From Arthrobacter sp. YD4 (GTDB taxonomy: Bacteria > Actinomycetota > Actinomycetes > Actinomycetales > Micrococcaceae), in the NCBI RefSeq assembly GCF_030410515.1, contig NZ_JAUHHD010000006.1:62001-126000 (forward strand): a DNA stretch of 64,000 bases, in the 5' to 3' direction. Below the pieces are notes generated by a model that was given only the letters and a program-made list of their open reading frames with translations, ran no database searches and was not told the DNA's origin. The position numbers were made by a program, and so were the translations under genes. How positions within the stretch are numbered: position 1 is the stretch's first letter; every line of letters starts with the position of its first letter. Shown here piece after piece: positions 42,207-50,295 of the stretch.

Positions 42207-42225
42207 CACTGGGGTTAGCCGCCGG

Positions 42226-42262
42226 GGGCGGGTGCCGGATTCCGATCCAGCACCCGCCCTTT
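42226..42262 (+). terminator. Rho-independent terminator of peptide gene
   Basis: GGGCGGGTGC (42226-42235) and GCACCCGCCC (42250-42259) form a perfect 10-base stem with a 14-base loop followed by TTTGCTTT. Confidence 0.85.
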
Positions 42263-42306
42263 GCTTTGCGCTTCTGTTCTGCGGTTCAGAAGATGAAAAG
42301 ATCGCA

Positions 42307-43860
42307 TTACTCCGCGGCCGCACTCCAGGAAAGAATGCTCCCCGCGACAGTCTCGGCCGGCGCTGGCCTGCTGAAGTAGTAACCCTGTCCGCTGGAGCAG
42401 CCCAGCCGCACCAGTTCCTCGGCCTGCTCCGCGGTCTCGATTCCCTCCGCCACGGCCCGCAGCCCGCAGGCGTGGATCAGGTGCAGCACGGCCTCGACAA
42501 ACCGACCCTGCTCCTCGTCGGTACCCAGCCCATCGATGAGGCTCCGATCAATCTTGACGACGTTCACCGGCAGCCGCCGCAGGTAGCTGATGGAGGAGTA
42601 GCCGGTGCCGAAGTCGTCGATTTCGAGCTGGACACCCAGCTGACGCAGGCCGCTGAGCGAGTACTTGTCCACGTCGCCGCCGGTCACCGCCATGGATTCG
42701 GTCAGCTCGATGATGAGGTTGGCGGCATCCACGCCGGTCTCGCGGAGAATGTCCTGGACGTGCTCAATCAGCTCCAGGTTCTGCAGCTCGGTGGTGGAGA
42801 TGTTGACCCGCATGGAGAAGTCCTCATCCAACGGGAGCTCCTCCTGCCAGGTCCGCAGCTGCCGCACCGCGGTCTTCAGCACCCAGTGGCCCAGATCCAC
42901 GATCATCCCGGTTTCTTCGGCCAGCGGGATGAACTGGTCGGGCATCAGCAGTCCGCGCTCGGGGTGGTTCCACCGCACGAGCGCCTCGACGCCCTCCATT
43001 CGGCCGGTCGCGAGCTCCACGACGGGCTGGTAGTGCAGCACCAGCTGGTCCTCGAGGATGGCCGCGCGCATCTCGGTCACCATCAGGCTCTGCAGCCGGC
43101 GGGCGTAGAGCAGGGCCGGTTCGAAGACCTTGATCCCGCTGTGCGGCTGGGCCTTGGCCGCGTACATCGCGGTGTCCGCCTCCATCACCAGGTCGTCCAC
43201 GGACTGGCCGGGTTCGGCCACCCGCACGCCGATGCTGGTGCCGCAGGTAATCCGCAGGTCGCCGATCTCCAGGCTTTCGTTCAATGCCTTCAGGATCCGG
43301 TTCGCGACCCGGCGGGCGCGGACCAGGTTCGATTTGGGCAGCATGACGGCGAACTCGTCGCCGCCCAGCCGGGCGACGGTGTCCGTGACGCGCACGGCAT
43401 CCTGGAGGCGTCGGGCGATGACACGCAGGACGTCGTCGCCGGCGCTGTGGCCCAGCGTGTCGTTGATGCCTTTGAAGGAGTCCAGGTCAAGGATCAGCAA
43501 CGCGGGCGGGGCCTCGCCGCGGGAGGTCTCGGCCAGGGCGTGGCTCAGGACGGAGTTCAACGCGGTGCGGTTCGCCAGCTGGGTGAGCGGGTCCGTCAGG
43601 GCCATCCGCTCGAGTTCCACTTGGGCTTCGCGGAGCATGGCGGTCCGGCTGTCGACCCGCTCCTCAAGCTCCTGGTAAATGGTCTGCAGGTCATCGGCCA
43701 TCAGGTTGATGCCGGCGATGACGGCGGCGACGTCGTCCCGCGCACCCGAGTGGGGAATGCGGGTGCTCAGATCGCCGCTGGCGATCCGGACAATGCCCTC
43801 GACCAGGTTATGGAGCCTGGGATCCGGTTCACTTTTCACTCGGTGTACTGCCTTAACCAT
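42307..43860 (-). CDS. GGDEF-EAL cyclic-di-GMP enzyme
   Basis: 517 residues, soluble. A HAMP-like start (LVEGIVRIASGDLSTRIP ... AAVIAGINLMADDLQ) and a coiled coil lead to a GGDEF domain with an intact GGDEF at 166-170 and an RxxD product-inhibition site at 157-160. An EAL domain follows with EAL at 292-294, DDFGTGYSS, KIDRS and VAEGIET, all apparently active. It could thus make and break c-di-GMP. No membrane segment precedes the HAMP-like part, so input must come from a partner. The start overlaps the STAS-like gene upstream by 25 bases, making that product the natural partner. Confidence 0.92.
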   Translation of the reverse strand: MVKAVHRVKSEPDPRLHNLVEGIVRIASGDLSTRIPHSGARDDVAAVIAGINLMADDLQTIYQELEERVDSRTAMLREAQVELERMALTDPLTQLANRTALNSVLSHALAETSRGEAPPALLILDLDSFKGINDTLGHSAGDDVLRVIARRLQDAVRVTDTVARLGGDEFAVMLPKSNLVRARRVANRILKALNESLEIGDLRITCGTSIGVRVAEPGQSVDDLVMEADTAMYAAKAQPHSGIKVFEPALLYARRLQSLMVTEMRAAILEDQLVLHYQPVVELATGRMEGVEALVRWNHPERGLLMPDQFIPLAEETGMIVDLGHWVLKTAVRQLRTWQEELPLDEDFSMRVNISTTELQNLELIEHVQDILRETGVDAANLIIELTESMAVTGGDVDKYSLSGLRQLGVQLEIDDFGTGYSSISYLRRLPVNVVKIDRSLIDGLGTDEEQGRFVEAVLHLIHACGLRAVAEGIETAEQAEELVRLGCSSGQGYYFSRPAPAETVAGSILSWSAAAE

Positions 43861-44246
43861 TCGAGGGCCGCTGGACGGGAAAGAAAGAATTGCGCCGGGA
43901 TGCTCTCGCTGCGGGAGCGCAGCAGGTAGTGCGCGATCACCCGGTCCACGGGACCCTCCCCCACGATGGCGACGGCGCGGGCGGCGATCGACTCGGAGTA
44001 GGCGTGCCGGGCCTCGGGGCTGACGCCGATGACACCGGAGATGTTGAGCATGACGCCGACGCGGTTGCGGCCAGCGATCGTCTGGACGGCGGCGGCAGCC
44101 CGCCGCGCCTCGGAGCCGCCGATTTCGACGTCGCGCGGCATTTCCAGTTCAACGAGCGACGGAGTGACCAGCGTGACGGTGATCTCCGACGTCGTCCTTT
44201 CGGGAGACATATCCAGCGGCGGGGCCACCGGGGGTGCTGCCGTCAT
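43836..44246 (-). CDS. STAS/SpoIIAA-like protein
   Basis: 136 residues. The strand-helix pattern VTLVTPSLVELEMPRDVEIG, ARRAAAAVQTIAGRNRVGVM, LNISGVIGVSPEARHAYSES then ARAVAIVGEGPVDRVIAHYL fits an STAS/SpoIIAA-like fold, with the ser-containing NISGVIGVS loop at the place of the anti-sigma antagonist phosphosite. ATG at 44246 follows GGAGGG. Its coding end overlaps the c-di-GMP gene by 25 bases. I infer that it senses or relays a signal to the GGDEF-EAL protein, possibly through phosphorylation. Confidence 0.7.
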   Translation of the reverse strand: MTAAPPVAPPLDMSPERTTSEITVTLVTPSLVELEMPRDVEIGGSEARRAAAAVQTIAGRNRVGVMLNISGVIGVSPEARHAYSESIAARAVAIVGEGPVDRVIAHYLLRSRSESIPAQFFLSRPAALEWLRQYTE

Positions 44247-44529
44247 GGGCGTCCCTCCGGCGCAACAAATACGCGCCCGCAGGCGGGGGCGGGGTCGCCA
44301 AAGGCCGTCGCTGCCGTGACCGGCACAACCCTTGGTTCAGACATTCGTCCCCAGCACTGCTCAGTCGTTGATTTCGCATGCGCCGGATGGAACCCGGCAC
44401 AAGACTCCCGGCGTTCCGGCGAATGACCCCATGATAGTGCACGCCAGCGGCCGAATGAGATGTACGACACCCCGTCGCCGGGACGGCCCGGCCGCCCGGT
44501 CTCCAGCCGGCCAGCGCCCCGCCGGCCGC
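44247..44529 (-). other. 283-base gap with G+C-rich leader of STAS gene
   Basis: No gene is visible. Read toward the STAS-like gene it contains GCCGGTCACGGC (short stem) and CCCGCCTGCGGG (5-base stem, 2-base loop) close to the start, so the mRNA leader may be structured. It lacks the conserved blocks of known c-di-GMP riboswitches. Promoter elements could not be fixed. Confidence 0.4.
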
Positions 44530-45303
44530 TTACCCTCGGGAACGCAGGGTCTGCGCCTTGCGCGTCGTCCGTTCCTTCCGCACCCGCTGGGCCACGACCA
44601 GACCCACCGCCGCGGTGCCGATGGTGATCGGGTAGCCCATCAGCCGTTCGAGGGTTCCGGGTTCGGGAACGGCCATCCCTGTGATGCCGCCGGTGACCAG
44701 GGCGGCGAGTCCCACCGCGCCGCAGGCCAGGATGAACCAGCCCAGCGGCGTCCGGCGCCGCCAGAGCCAGCCGATCAACCCCAGGGCCAGGCCGCCGGCC
44801 GAGAAGTACGCCACGGCGCCAATGTAATGCCACGGGGAGCCGGCGTCCTCGGGCACCAGCCCCACCACCACGGTCCCGGCACCGGCGATGGTGGTGAGGG
44901 CCCGGGCGATGAACGCCGGCACGGACGCCGGGCGCCGGCCCCTGGTGCGGGGCAGCCGTTCGCCGGCACGGGCCGCCACGCCGATCACCGCGGAGGTGAC
45001 CAGCATGGCCCCCACCATCATGCCGATGCCCTGAACGATGAAGGAGGCGTTCATCAGCAGGTGGGCCGGGGAGCAGACGTCGCGGCCCGAGTAGGTGCCG
45101 CAGTGCAGGGCCCCGAGGTCGCTGATGTAGCCCGTGCGGCGGCTGTAGGCCTCCCTGCCGGCCCAGGCGCCGATCACCGCGGTCTCGGCCACGAAATATT
45201 GGAGGACACTCAGTTTGGCCAGCGCCCCGGCGTAGAACCGCGTGGACGCCACATCCGGAAGGTAGAGGAGCTCTCGGTTTGCTGCGCGTGCGGGGGCGGT
45301 CAT
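44530..45303 (-). CDS. DUF998-family membrane protein
   Basis: 257 residues with about seven membrane helices. Between helices 1 and 2 comes the loop YISDLGALHCGTYSGRDVCS, where the NDLG/SDLG-type motif and following Cys pair are typical of DUF998 proteins; ITGMAVPEPGTLERLMGYPI is the corresponding loop near the end. Function unknown. It is divergent from the tRNA gene, with a 85-base gap. Confidence 0.8.
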   Translation of the reverse strand: MTAPARAANRELLYLPDVASTRFYAGALAKLSVLQYFVAETAVIGAWAGREAYSRRTGYISDLGALHCGTYSGRDVCSPAHLLMNASFIVQGIGMMVGAMLVTSAVIGVAARAGERLPRTRGRRPASVPAFIARALTTIAGAGTVVVGLVPEDAGSPWHYIGAVAYFSAGGLALGLIGWLWRRRTPLGWFILACGAVGLAALVTGGITGMAVPEPGTLERLMGYPITIGTAAVGLVVAQRVRKERTTRKAQTLRSRG

Positions 45304-45388
45304 GCCTTGAGCGTAGTACGCGCCCCCACCTTGTATGCTGGTATCCGTGTTCGGACGGGTCGGCTGTGGCCGGCCGCGACGGACGCCC

Positions 45389-45461
45389 GCCCTCGTAGCT
45401 CAGTGGATAGAGCACGGCTCTCCTAAAGCCGGTGTCGTTGGTTCGATTCCAATCGAGGGCA
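45389..45461 (+). tRNA. tRNA-Arg (anticodon CCT)
   Basis: A 73-base cloverleaf: acceptor GCCCTCG (45389-45395) with CGAGGGC (45454-45460) and discriminator A, D arm AGCTCAGTGGATAGAGC, anticodon stem CGGCT/AGCCG with loop CTCCTAA (anticodon CCT at 45422-45424), and T arm GTTGGTTCGATTCCAAT. CCA is not encoded. It reads AGG. Confidence 0.97.
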
Positions 45462-45531
45462 CGTGGATTTCCAGAGCCCCGGCACTTCTGCCGGCAGCCA
45501 CGCCACCGGTCATCACGGGGCGGTCGAGGAC

Positions 45532-46401
45532 ATGCACTCCTACCTCGCGGGCACCTGGACCGTGGCCCGCACCATGCTGGACCGCGCTACGGGCACCCGC
45601 GGCTCCTTTGCCGGCGTCGTGCGCTTCACCGCGACGGACGACGGCGGCCTCCGCTTCCGCGAAGAGGGCACGGTGACCTGGAACCCGGCCGGCGCCCTGC
45701 CCTTCACCGGGCCCGCGAGCCGCGAGTACCTGCTCCGCCCCACCGCCGCCCCCGGCGTCATGGACATGCACTTCGCCGACGGCCGCCCCTTCCACCGGAT
45801 GGGTTTCGGGCCTGACACCGCCAGCGACAGCCACTGGTGCGATCCGGACACGTACCGGGTCCGCTACACCCGACTCGGCCCGGACGCCTTCCGCTACACC
45901 TGGGATGTCACCGGCCCTGCCAAGGACCTGCTGCTGGAGTCGGAACTGCGCCGGGGCCCCGTTTCCGTCTCCGCGCCGCCGCCCGGCACCAACCCGGACA
46001 TCGTGGTCTCCGCCGTCTGTGTGTACGACGCCCACGGCCGGCTGCTCACCGTCCGCAAGCGCGGGACGGACAAGTTCATGCACCCCGGGGGCAAGCCCGA
46101 AGCCGGGGAATCAGCGGCGCAGGCAGCGGCCCGCGAACTGGCCGAGGAGGTCGGCATCGTGCTGCCGCCCGAGGCCCTGCAGCCGCTGGGCCGGTGGCTG
46201 GCCGACGCCGCCAACGAGTTTGCCACCCGGATCGACGCGACGGTCTTCACCGCGCCCGGGATCTGGACCGCGGCGCCGTCGGCCGAGATCGCGGAGATCC
46301 GCTGGCTTGACCTGGCCGGCGAGCTTCCGGGCGACCTGGCCCCGCTCCTGACCGACCACGTCCTGCCGCTGCTCGCGGCGGCACGCGACGCCGGGGCCTA
46401 G
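45532..46401 (+). CDS. DUF6314-NUDIX fusion protein
   Basis: 289 residues from ATG 45532. Residues ~1-145 (LAGTWTVARTMLDRATGTRG, REEGTVTWNPAG, MHFADGRPFHRM, YRVRYTRLGPDAFRYTWDVT) look like a DUF6314 beta-barrel. Residues ~155-285 are a NUDIX hydrolase with the complete box GGKPEAGESAAQAAARELAE then EVGI. DUF6314 proteins are usually stand-alone; a fusion to NUDIX hints at a nucleotide- or cofactor-derived ligand. An in-frame GTG at 45463, one base after the tRNA, would add 23 residues without a recognisable domain, so I use the later ATG; neither start has a strong ribosome site. Confidence 0.75.
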   Translation: MHSYLAGTWTVARTMLDRATGTRGSFAGVVRFTATDDGGLRFREEGTVTWNPAGALPFTGPASREYLLRPTAAPGVMDMHFADGRPFHRMGFGPDTASDSHWCDPDTYRVRYTRLGPDAFRYTWDVTGPAKDLLLESELRRGPVSVSAPPPGTNPDIVVSAVCVYDAHGRLLTVRKRGTDKFMHPGGKPEAGESAAQAAARELAEEVGIVLPPEALQPLGRWLADAANEFATRIDATVFTAPGIWTAAPSAEIAEIRWLDLAGELPGDLAPLLTDHVLPLLAAARDAGA

Positions 46402-46480
46402 GCGGGGCCGGCGCAGGCGGGACCCAGCCCCGGCTTCCCGTCGGGCCGGGCCCCCTACGGGCCGGGTCCCTGCGTCCGCC

Positions 46481-48394
46481 CTATGCGTCCGGCAGCGCGT
46501 CGGCAGCCACCGCGGTGGCCTCGGCGAACTGCGTCCGGTACAGCTCCGCGTAGCGGCCCTCGGCGGCCAGCAGCTCGCTGTGCGTCCCCCGTTCGACAAC
46601 CACGCCGCCCTCGATCACCAGGATCGCGTCCGCGGCGCGGATGGTGGAGAGCCGGTGGGCGATCACGACGGCGGTGCGGCCTTCCAGCGCGGCACCGAGC
46701 GCGTCCTGGACCGCGGCCTCGTTGGTCGAGTCCAGCGCGGCGGTGGCCTCATCGAGGATGACCACCCGCGGCTGGGCGATGAGCAGCCGGGCGATGGTGA
46801 GGCGCTGGCGTTCGCCGCCGGAGAGCCGGTAGCCGCGCTCCCCCACGATGGTGTCCAGGCCGTCCGGCAGCGAGCGGATCATGTCCTCGAGGCGGGCCTG
46901 CCGCAGAACATCCCACATCAGCTCCTCGGTCGCGTCCGGGCGCGCCAGGCGCAGGTTGGAGGCGATGCTTTCGTGGAACAGGTGGCCGTCCTGGGTCACC
47001 ATGCCCAGGGTCTCGCGCATCGAATCGAAGGTCAGGTCGCGGACGTCGACGCCGGTGCCCGGTTCGCTGCCGCCGAAGCGGACCGCGCCGGAATCGACGT
47101 CGTACAGGCGGGACAGCAGCTGGGCGATGGTGGACTTACCGGCACCGGAGGACCCCACCAGGGCCACCGTCTGGCCGGGTTCGACCCGGAAGCTGATGCC
47201 GTGCAGCACTTCCTCGCCGCCCCTGGTGTCCAGGGTGGAAACGTCCTCGAGGGAGGCCAGGGACACCTTGTCGGCCGAGGGGTAGGAGAACCGGACGTTG
47301 TCGAATTCCACGGACAGCGGTCCGCGCGGGGATGCCACGGCGTCCGGCTTCTGCTGGATCAGCGGCTTGAGGTCCAGGATCTCGAAGACCCGCTCGAAGC
47401 TGACCAGGGCGCTCATGATCTCCACCCGGGCGCTGGAGAGCGCGGTGAGCGGGGCGTAGAGGCGGGTGAGCAGCAGCGCCAGCACGACGACGTCGCCCGC
47501 GGCGAGCTGGCCGCCGAGCGCCAGCCAGCCGCCCAGGCCGTAGACCAGCGCCAGCGCCAGCGCGGAGACCAGGGTCAGGGCGGTGACGAACGTGAACTGC
47601 AGCATCGCGGTGCGGACGCCGATGTCCCGCACCCGGCCGGCACGTACGGCGAATTCATGGGATTCCTCGTCCGGACGGCCGAAGAGCTTCACCAGGGTGG
47701 CGCCGGGCGCCGAGAAGCGCTCGGTCATCTGCGTGCCCATGGTGGCGTTGTGTTCGGCCGCCTCACGCCGCAGCTCGGCCAGCCGGGAACCCATCCGCCG
47801 GGCCGGGATCAGGAAGATCGGCAGCAGGATCATGGCCAGCACCGTCACCAGCCACGACTTGTTCAGCATCACGGCCAGCGTCAGGACCAGGGCCACCACG
47901 TTGCTGACCACGCCGGAGAGGGTGCCGGCAAACGCGGACTGGGCGCCGATGACGTCATTGTTCAGCCGGCTCACCAGGGCGCCGGTGCGGGTGCGGGTAA
48001 AGAATGCGATAGGCATCTTCTGGACGTGGTCGAAGACCCGGGTGCGCAGGTCCAGGATCACGCCCTCGCCAATGGTCGAGGACAGCCACCGCGTCACCAG
48101 CCCCAGGCCGGCCTCGGCCACGGCCACGATCGCGATCAGGACAGCCAGCCAGATGACCGTGCCGGCGTCCGTCTTGGCGATGATCGCGTCGACGACCTGG
48201 CCGGCGAGCACCGGCGTCGCGACGGCCAGGACAGCCATCACGATGGAGAGCAGCACGAAGGCGATCAGCCGGTTGCGGTGCGGCCGGGCGAAACCGAAGA
48301 CGCGCTTGACCAGGGCCTTGGAGAAAGTCCTGGAGCCGTCGGCGCCGCGGGTGATGTTGTAGAGGGAGCTCCAGGCGACCCGGTCCATGCTCAT
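46481..48394 (-). CDS. ABC exporter, homodimeric type
   Basis: 637 residues: six membrane helices and one NBD with Walker A GSSGAGKST, signature RLSGGERQR, Walker B VVILDEATAALD and switch His in IAHRLSTI, all canonical, so it can work as a homodimer, unlike the pair at 3.4-7.2 kb. The start overlaps the stop of the ABC-F gene (ATGA). Together they could defend against one toxic compound, by export plus ribosome protection; this is inference from linkage. Confidence 0.9.
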   Translation of the reverse strand: MSMDRVAWSSLYNITRGADGSRTFSKALVKRVFGFARPHRNRLIAFVLLSIVMAVLAVATPVLAGQVVDAIIAKTDAGTVIWLAVLIAIVAVAEAGLGLVTRWLSSTIGEGVILDLRTRVFDHVQKMPIAFFTRTRTGALVSRLNNDVIGAQSAFAGTLSGVVSNVVALVLTLAVMLNKSWLVTVLAMILLPIFLIPARRMGSRLAELRREAAEHNATMGTQMTERFSAPGATLVKLFGRPDEESHEFAVRAGRVRDIGVRTAMLQFTFVTALTLVSALALALVYGLGGWLALGGQLAAGDVVVLALLLTRLYAPLTALSSARVEIMSALVSFERVFEILDLKPLIQQKPDAVASPRGPLSVEFDNVRFSYPSADKVSLASLEDVSTLDTRGGEEVLHGISFRVEPGQTVALVGSSGAGKSTIAQLLSRLYDVDSGAVRFGGSEPGTGVDVRDLTFDSMRETLGMVTQDGHLFHESIASNLRLARPDATEELMWDVLRQARLEDMIRSLPDGLDTIVGERGYRLSGGERQRLTIARLLIAQPRVVILDEATAALDSTNEAAVQDALGAALEGRTAVVIAHRLSTIRAADAILVIEGGVVVERGTHSELLAAEGRYAELYRTQFAEATAVAADALPDA

Positions 48395-50061
48395 GTGTTG
48401 GTGCCTTTCGGGGCGCTCGCGCCCAGCAGTTCGGTGACGGTGCCGTCCACGACGTTCCAGCGGACGTCGAGGCGGACGTTTTCCAGCAGCCGGCGGTCGT
48501 GCGTGACCAGCAGCAGGGCGCCGTCGTAGCTCTCCAGCGCCTCCTCCAGCTGTTCGATCGCTGGCAGGTCGAGGTGGTTGGTGGGTTCGTCCAGGACCAG
48601 CAGGTTCACGCCGCGGGCCTGCAGCAGCGCCAGCGCCGCGCGGGTCCGTTCCCCGGGCGAGAGGGAGTCGACGGTCCGGGAGGTGTGGTCCGCCTTGAGC
48701 CCGAACTTGGCCAGCAGGGTCCGGACCTCGGCCGGCGTCTGGTCGGTCAGGACAGCCTCGACGGCGTCACCCAGTTTTAGGTGTCCGGCCAGCAGCCCGC
48801 GGGCCTGGTCAATCTCCCCGACGGCCACGGAGGCGCCCATCGAGGCGTCCCCGGAGTCGGGCCGCTGGACGCCCAGCAGCAGGCGCAGCAGGGTGGACTT
48901 GCCCGCCCCGTTGGGGCCGGTGATGCCGATCCGCTCGCCGGCGTTGAGCTGCAGGTTCACCGGGCCCAGGGTGAAGTCCCCCTGGCGGACGACGGCGTCG
49001 CGCAGGGTGGCGACGACGGAGCTGGAGCGAGGGGCGGCGCCGATGCTGAACTGCAGCTGCCACTCCTTGCGCGGTTCCTCCACCTCTTCCAGCCGGGCGA
49101 TCCGTGACTCCATCTGCCGGACCTTCTGGCCTTGCTTCTCCGAGGACTCGGTGTTCGCGGCGCGGCGGATCTTGTCGTTGTCCGGGCTCTTCTTCATCGC
49201 GTTCCGGACGCCCTGGGAGCTCCATTCCCGCTGGGTACGGGCGCGGGAGACCAGGTCCGCCTTGGTGGCGGCGAACTCCTCGTAGCGTTCGCGGGCGTGC
49301 CGGCGGGCGACGGCGCGTTCCTCCAGGTAGGACTCGTAGCCGCCGTCGTAGACCGCGACGGCGTTCTGGGCCAGGTCCAGTTCCACCACGGTGGTCACGC
49401 AGCGGGCCAGGAACTCGCGGTCGTGGGAGACCAGCACGACGCCGCCGCGCAGGCCCTGGACGAAGGCCTCCAGCCGGGCCAGGCCATTCAGGTCGAGGTC
49501 GTTGGTGGGCTCGTCCAGCAGCACGATGTCGAAGCGGCTGAGCAACAGGGCCGCGAGCGCCACCCGCGCCGCCTGGCCGCCGGAGAGCCCGGTCATGGCC
49601 GCATCCTCGCCTACCTCCAGGCCCAGGTCCGCGAGTACGGCTGGGATGCGGTCATCCAGGTCGGCGGCGCCGGAGGCCATCCAGCGGTCGAAGGCGGCCG
49701 CGTAGGCGTCGTCGGAGCCGGGCGCACCGGAGCCGAGGGCCTCGGCGGTGGACTCCATCTCCACCGTGGCCTGGGCGCAGCCGGTCCGCCGGGCAATGTA
49801 GCCCGCGACGGTTTCGCCGGGGATCCGTTCGTGTTCCTGGGGCAGCCAGCCAACGAAAGCGTCCGCCGGGGCTAGGCTGACCGTCCCCTCCTGGGGTTCG
49901 TCGACGCCGGCCAGCAGCCGGAGGAGAGTGGACTTGCCCGCACCGTTCGCGCCGACGACGCCGACCACGTCCCCGGGCGCCACCGTGAGGGAGAGTTTGG
50001 AGAAAAGAGTGCGGTGGTCGTGGCCGCCGGAAAGGTCTTTTGCAACGAGGGTTGCCGTCAT
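48391..50061 (-). CDS. ABC-F family ATPase
   Basis: 556 residues, two NBDs without membrane helices. Walker A motifs are GANGAGKST and GPNGAGKST; signatures GLSGGQAAR and SLSPGERTR; both Walker B motifs are IVLLDEPTNDLD and LLVLDEPTNHLD. The inter-domain linker (AVARRHARERYEEFAATKAD to ESRIARLEEVEEPRKEWQLQ) is charged and helical as in ribosome-binding ABC-F factors. It is not the EttA sequence type. It may be a housekeeping translation factor or an antibiotic-resistance (ARE) form. The hairpin at its transcript start and its coupling to an exporter favour the latter. Confidence 0.88.
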   Translation of the reverse strand: MTATLVAKDLSGGHDHRTLFSKLSLTVAPGDVVGVVGANGAGKSTLLRLLAGVDEPQEGTVSLAPADAFVGWLPQEHERIPGETVAGYIARRTGCAQATVEMESTAEALGSGAPGSDDAYAAAFDRWMASGAADLDDRIPAVLADLGLEVGEDAAMTGLSGGQAARVALAALLLSRFDIVLLDEPTNDLDLNGLARLEAFVQGLRGGVVLVSHDREFLARCVTTVVELDLAQNAVAVYDGGYESYLEERAVARRHARERYEEFAATKADLVSRARTQREWSSQGVRNAMKKSPDNDKIRRAANTESSEKQGQKVRQMESRIARLEEVEEPRKEWQLQFSIGAAPRSSSVVATLRDAVVRQGDFTLGPVNLQLNAGERIGITGPNGAGKSTLLRLLLGVQRPDSGDASMGASVAVGEIDQARGLLAGHLKLGDAVEAVLTDQTPAEVRTLLAKFGLKADHTSRTVDSLSPGERTRAALALLQARGVNLLVLDEPTNHLDLPAIEQLEEALESYDGALLLVTHDRRLLENVRLDVRWNVVDGTVTELLGASAPKGTNT

Positions 50062-50136
50062 GAATCCATCCTCTCACCGGCCGCCCGGACGGGGCTGCGG
50101 GGGCATGTTCCGGCTCGCAGCGGGCCGGGCATAGAA

Positions 50137-50181
50137 GAACCCGCTGGTCCGGACTTGGGGGGTGTACGGACCAGCGGGTTC
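50137..50181 (-). terminator. 5'-end hairpin, candidate attenuator
   Basis: GAACCCGCTGGTCCG (50137-50151) and CGGACCAGCGGGTTC (50167-50181) form a perfect 15-base stem. On the minus strand it is followed by TTCTTCT, as in an intrinsic terminator. With the promoter just upstream it would form within a few bases of the transcription start and could cut ABC-F expression unless disrupted. Confidence 0.65.
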
Positions 50182-50189
50182 GAGCAACT

Positions 50190-50217
50190 AGCATAGTTGA
50201 TTCGGGCCCGCCGGCAA
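50190..50217 (-). promoter_or_regulatory. promoter of ABC-F gene
   Basis: On the minus strand TTGCCG (50217-50212) and TATGCT (50195-50190) are -35 and -10 boxes with a 16-base spacer. The start site would be near 50183, at the first bases of the hairpin. Confidence 0.55.
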
Positions 50218-50295
50218 AATCGCCGGCGTCAGGTCCGGACCAATGACAGTGCACAGCGGGGGCAGGTGCGGACACGCCGAAAGAGGAACCAGCCC

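Noticed and set aside
44247..44529. c-di-GMP riboswitch in front of the STAS/GGDEF-EAL genes
   Set aside because: Attractive by context, but neither the GEMM-I nor the GEMM-II conserved blocks are present; only short G+C-rich stems are visible.
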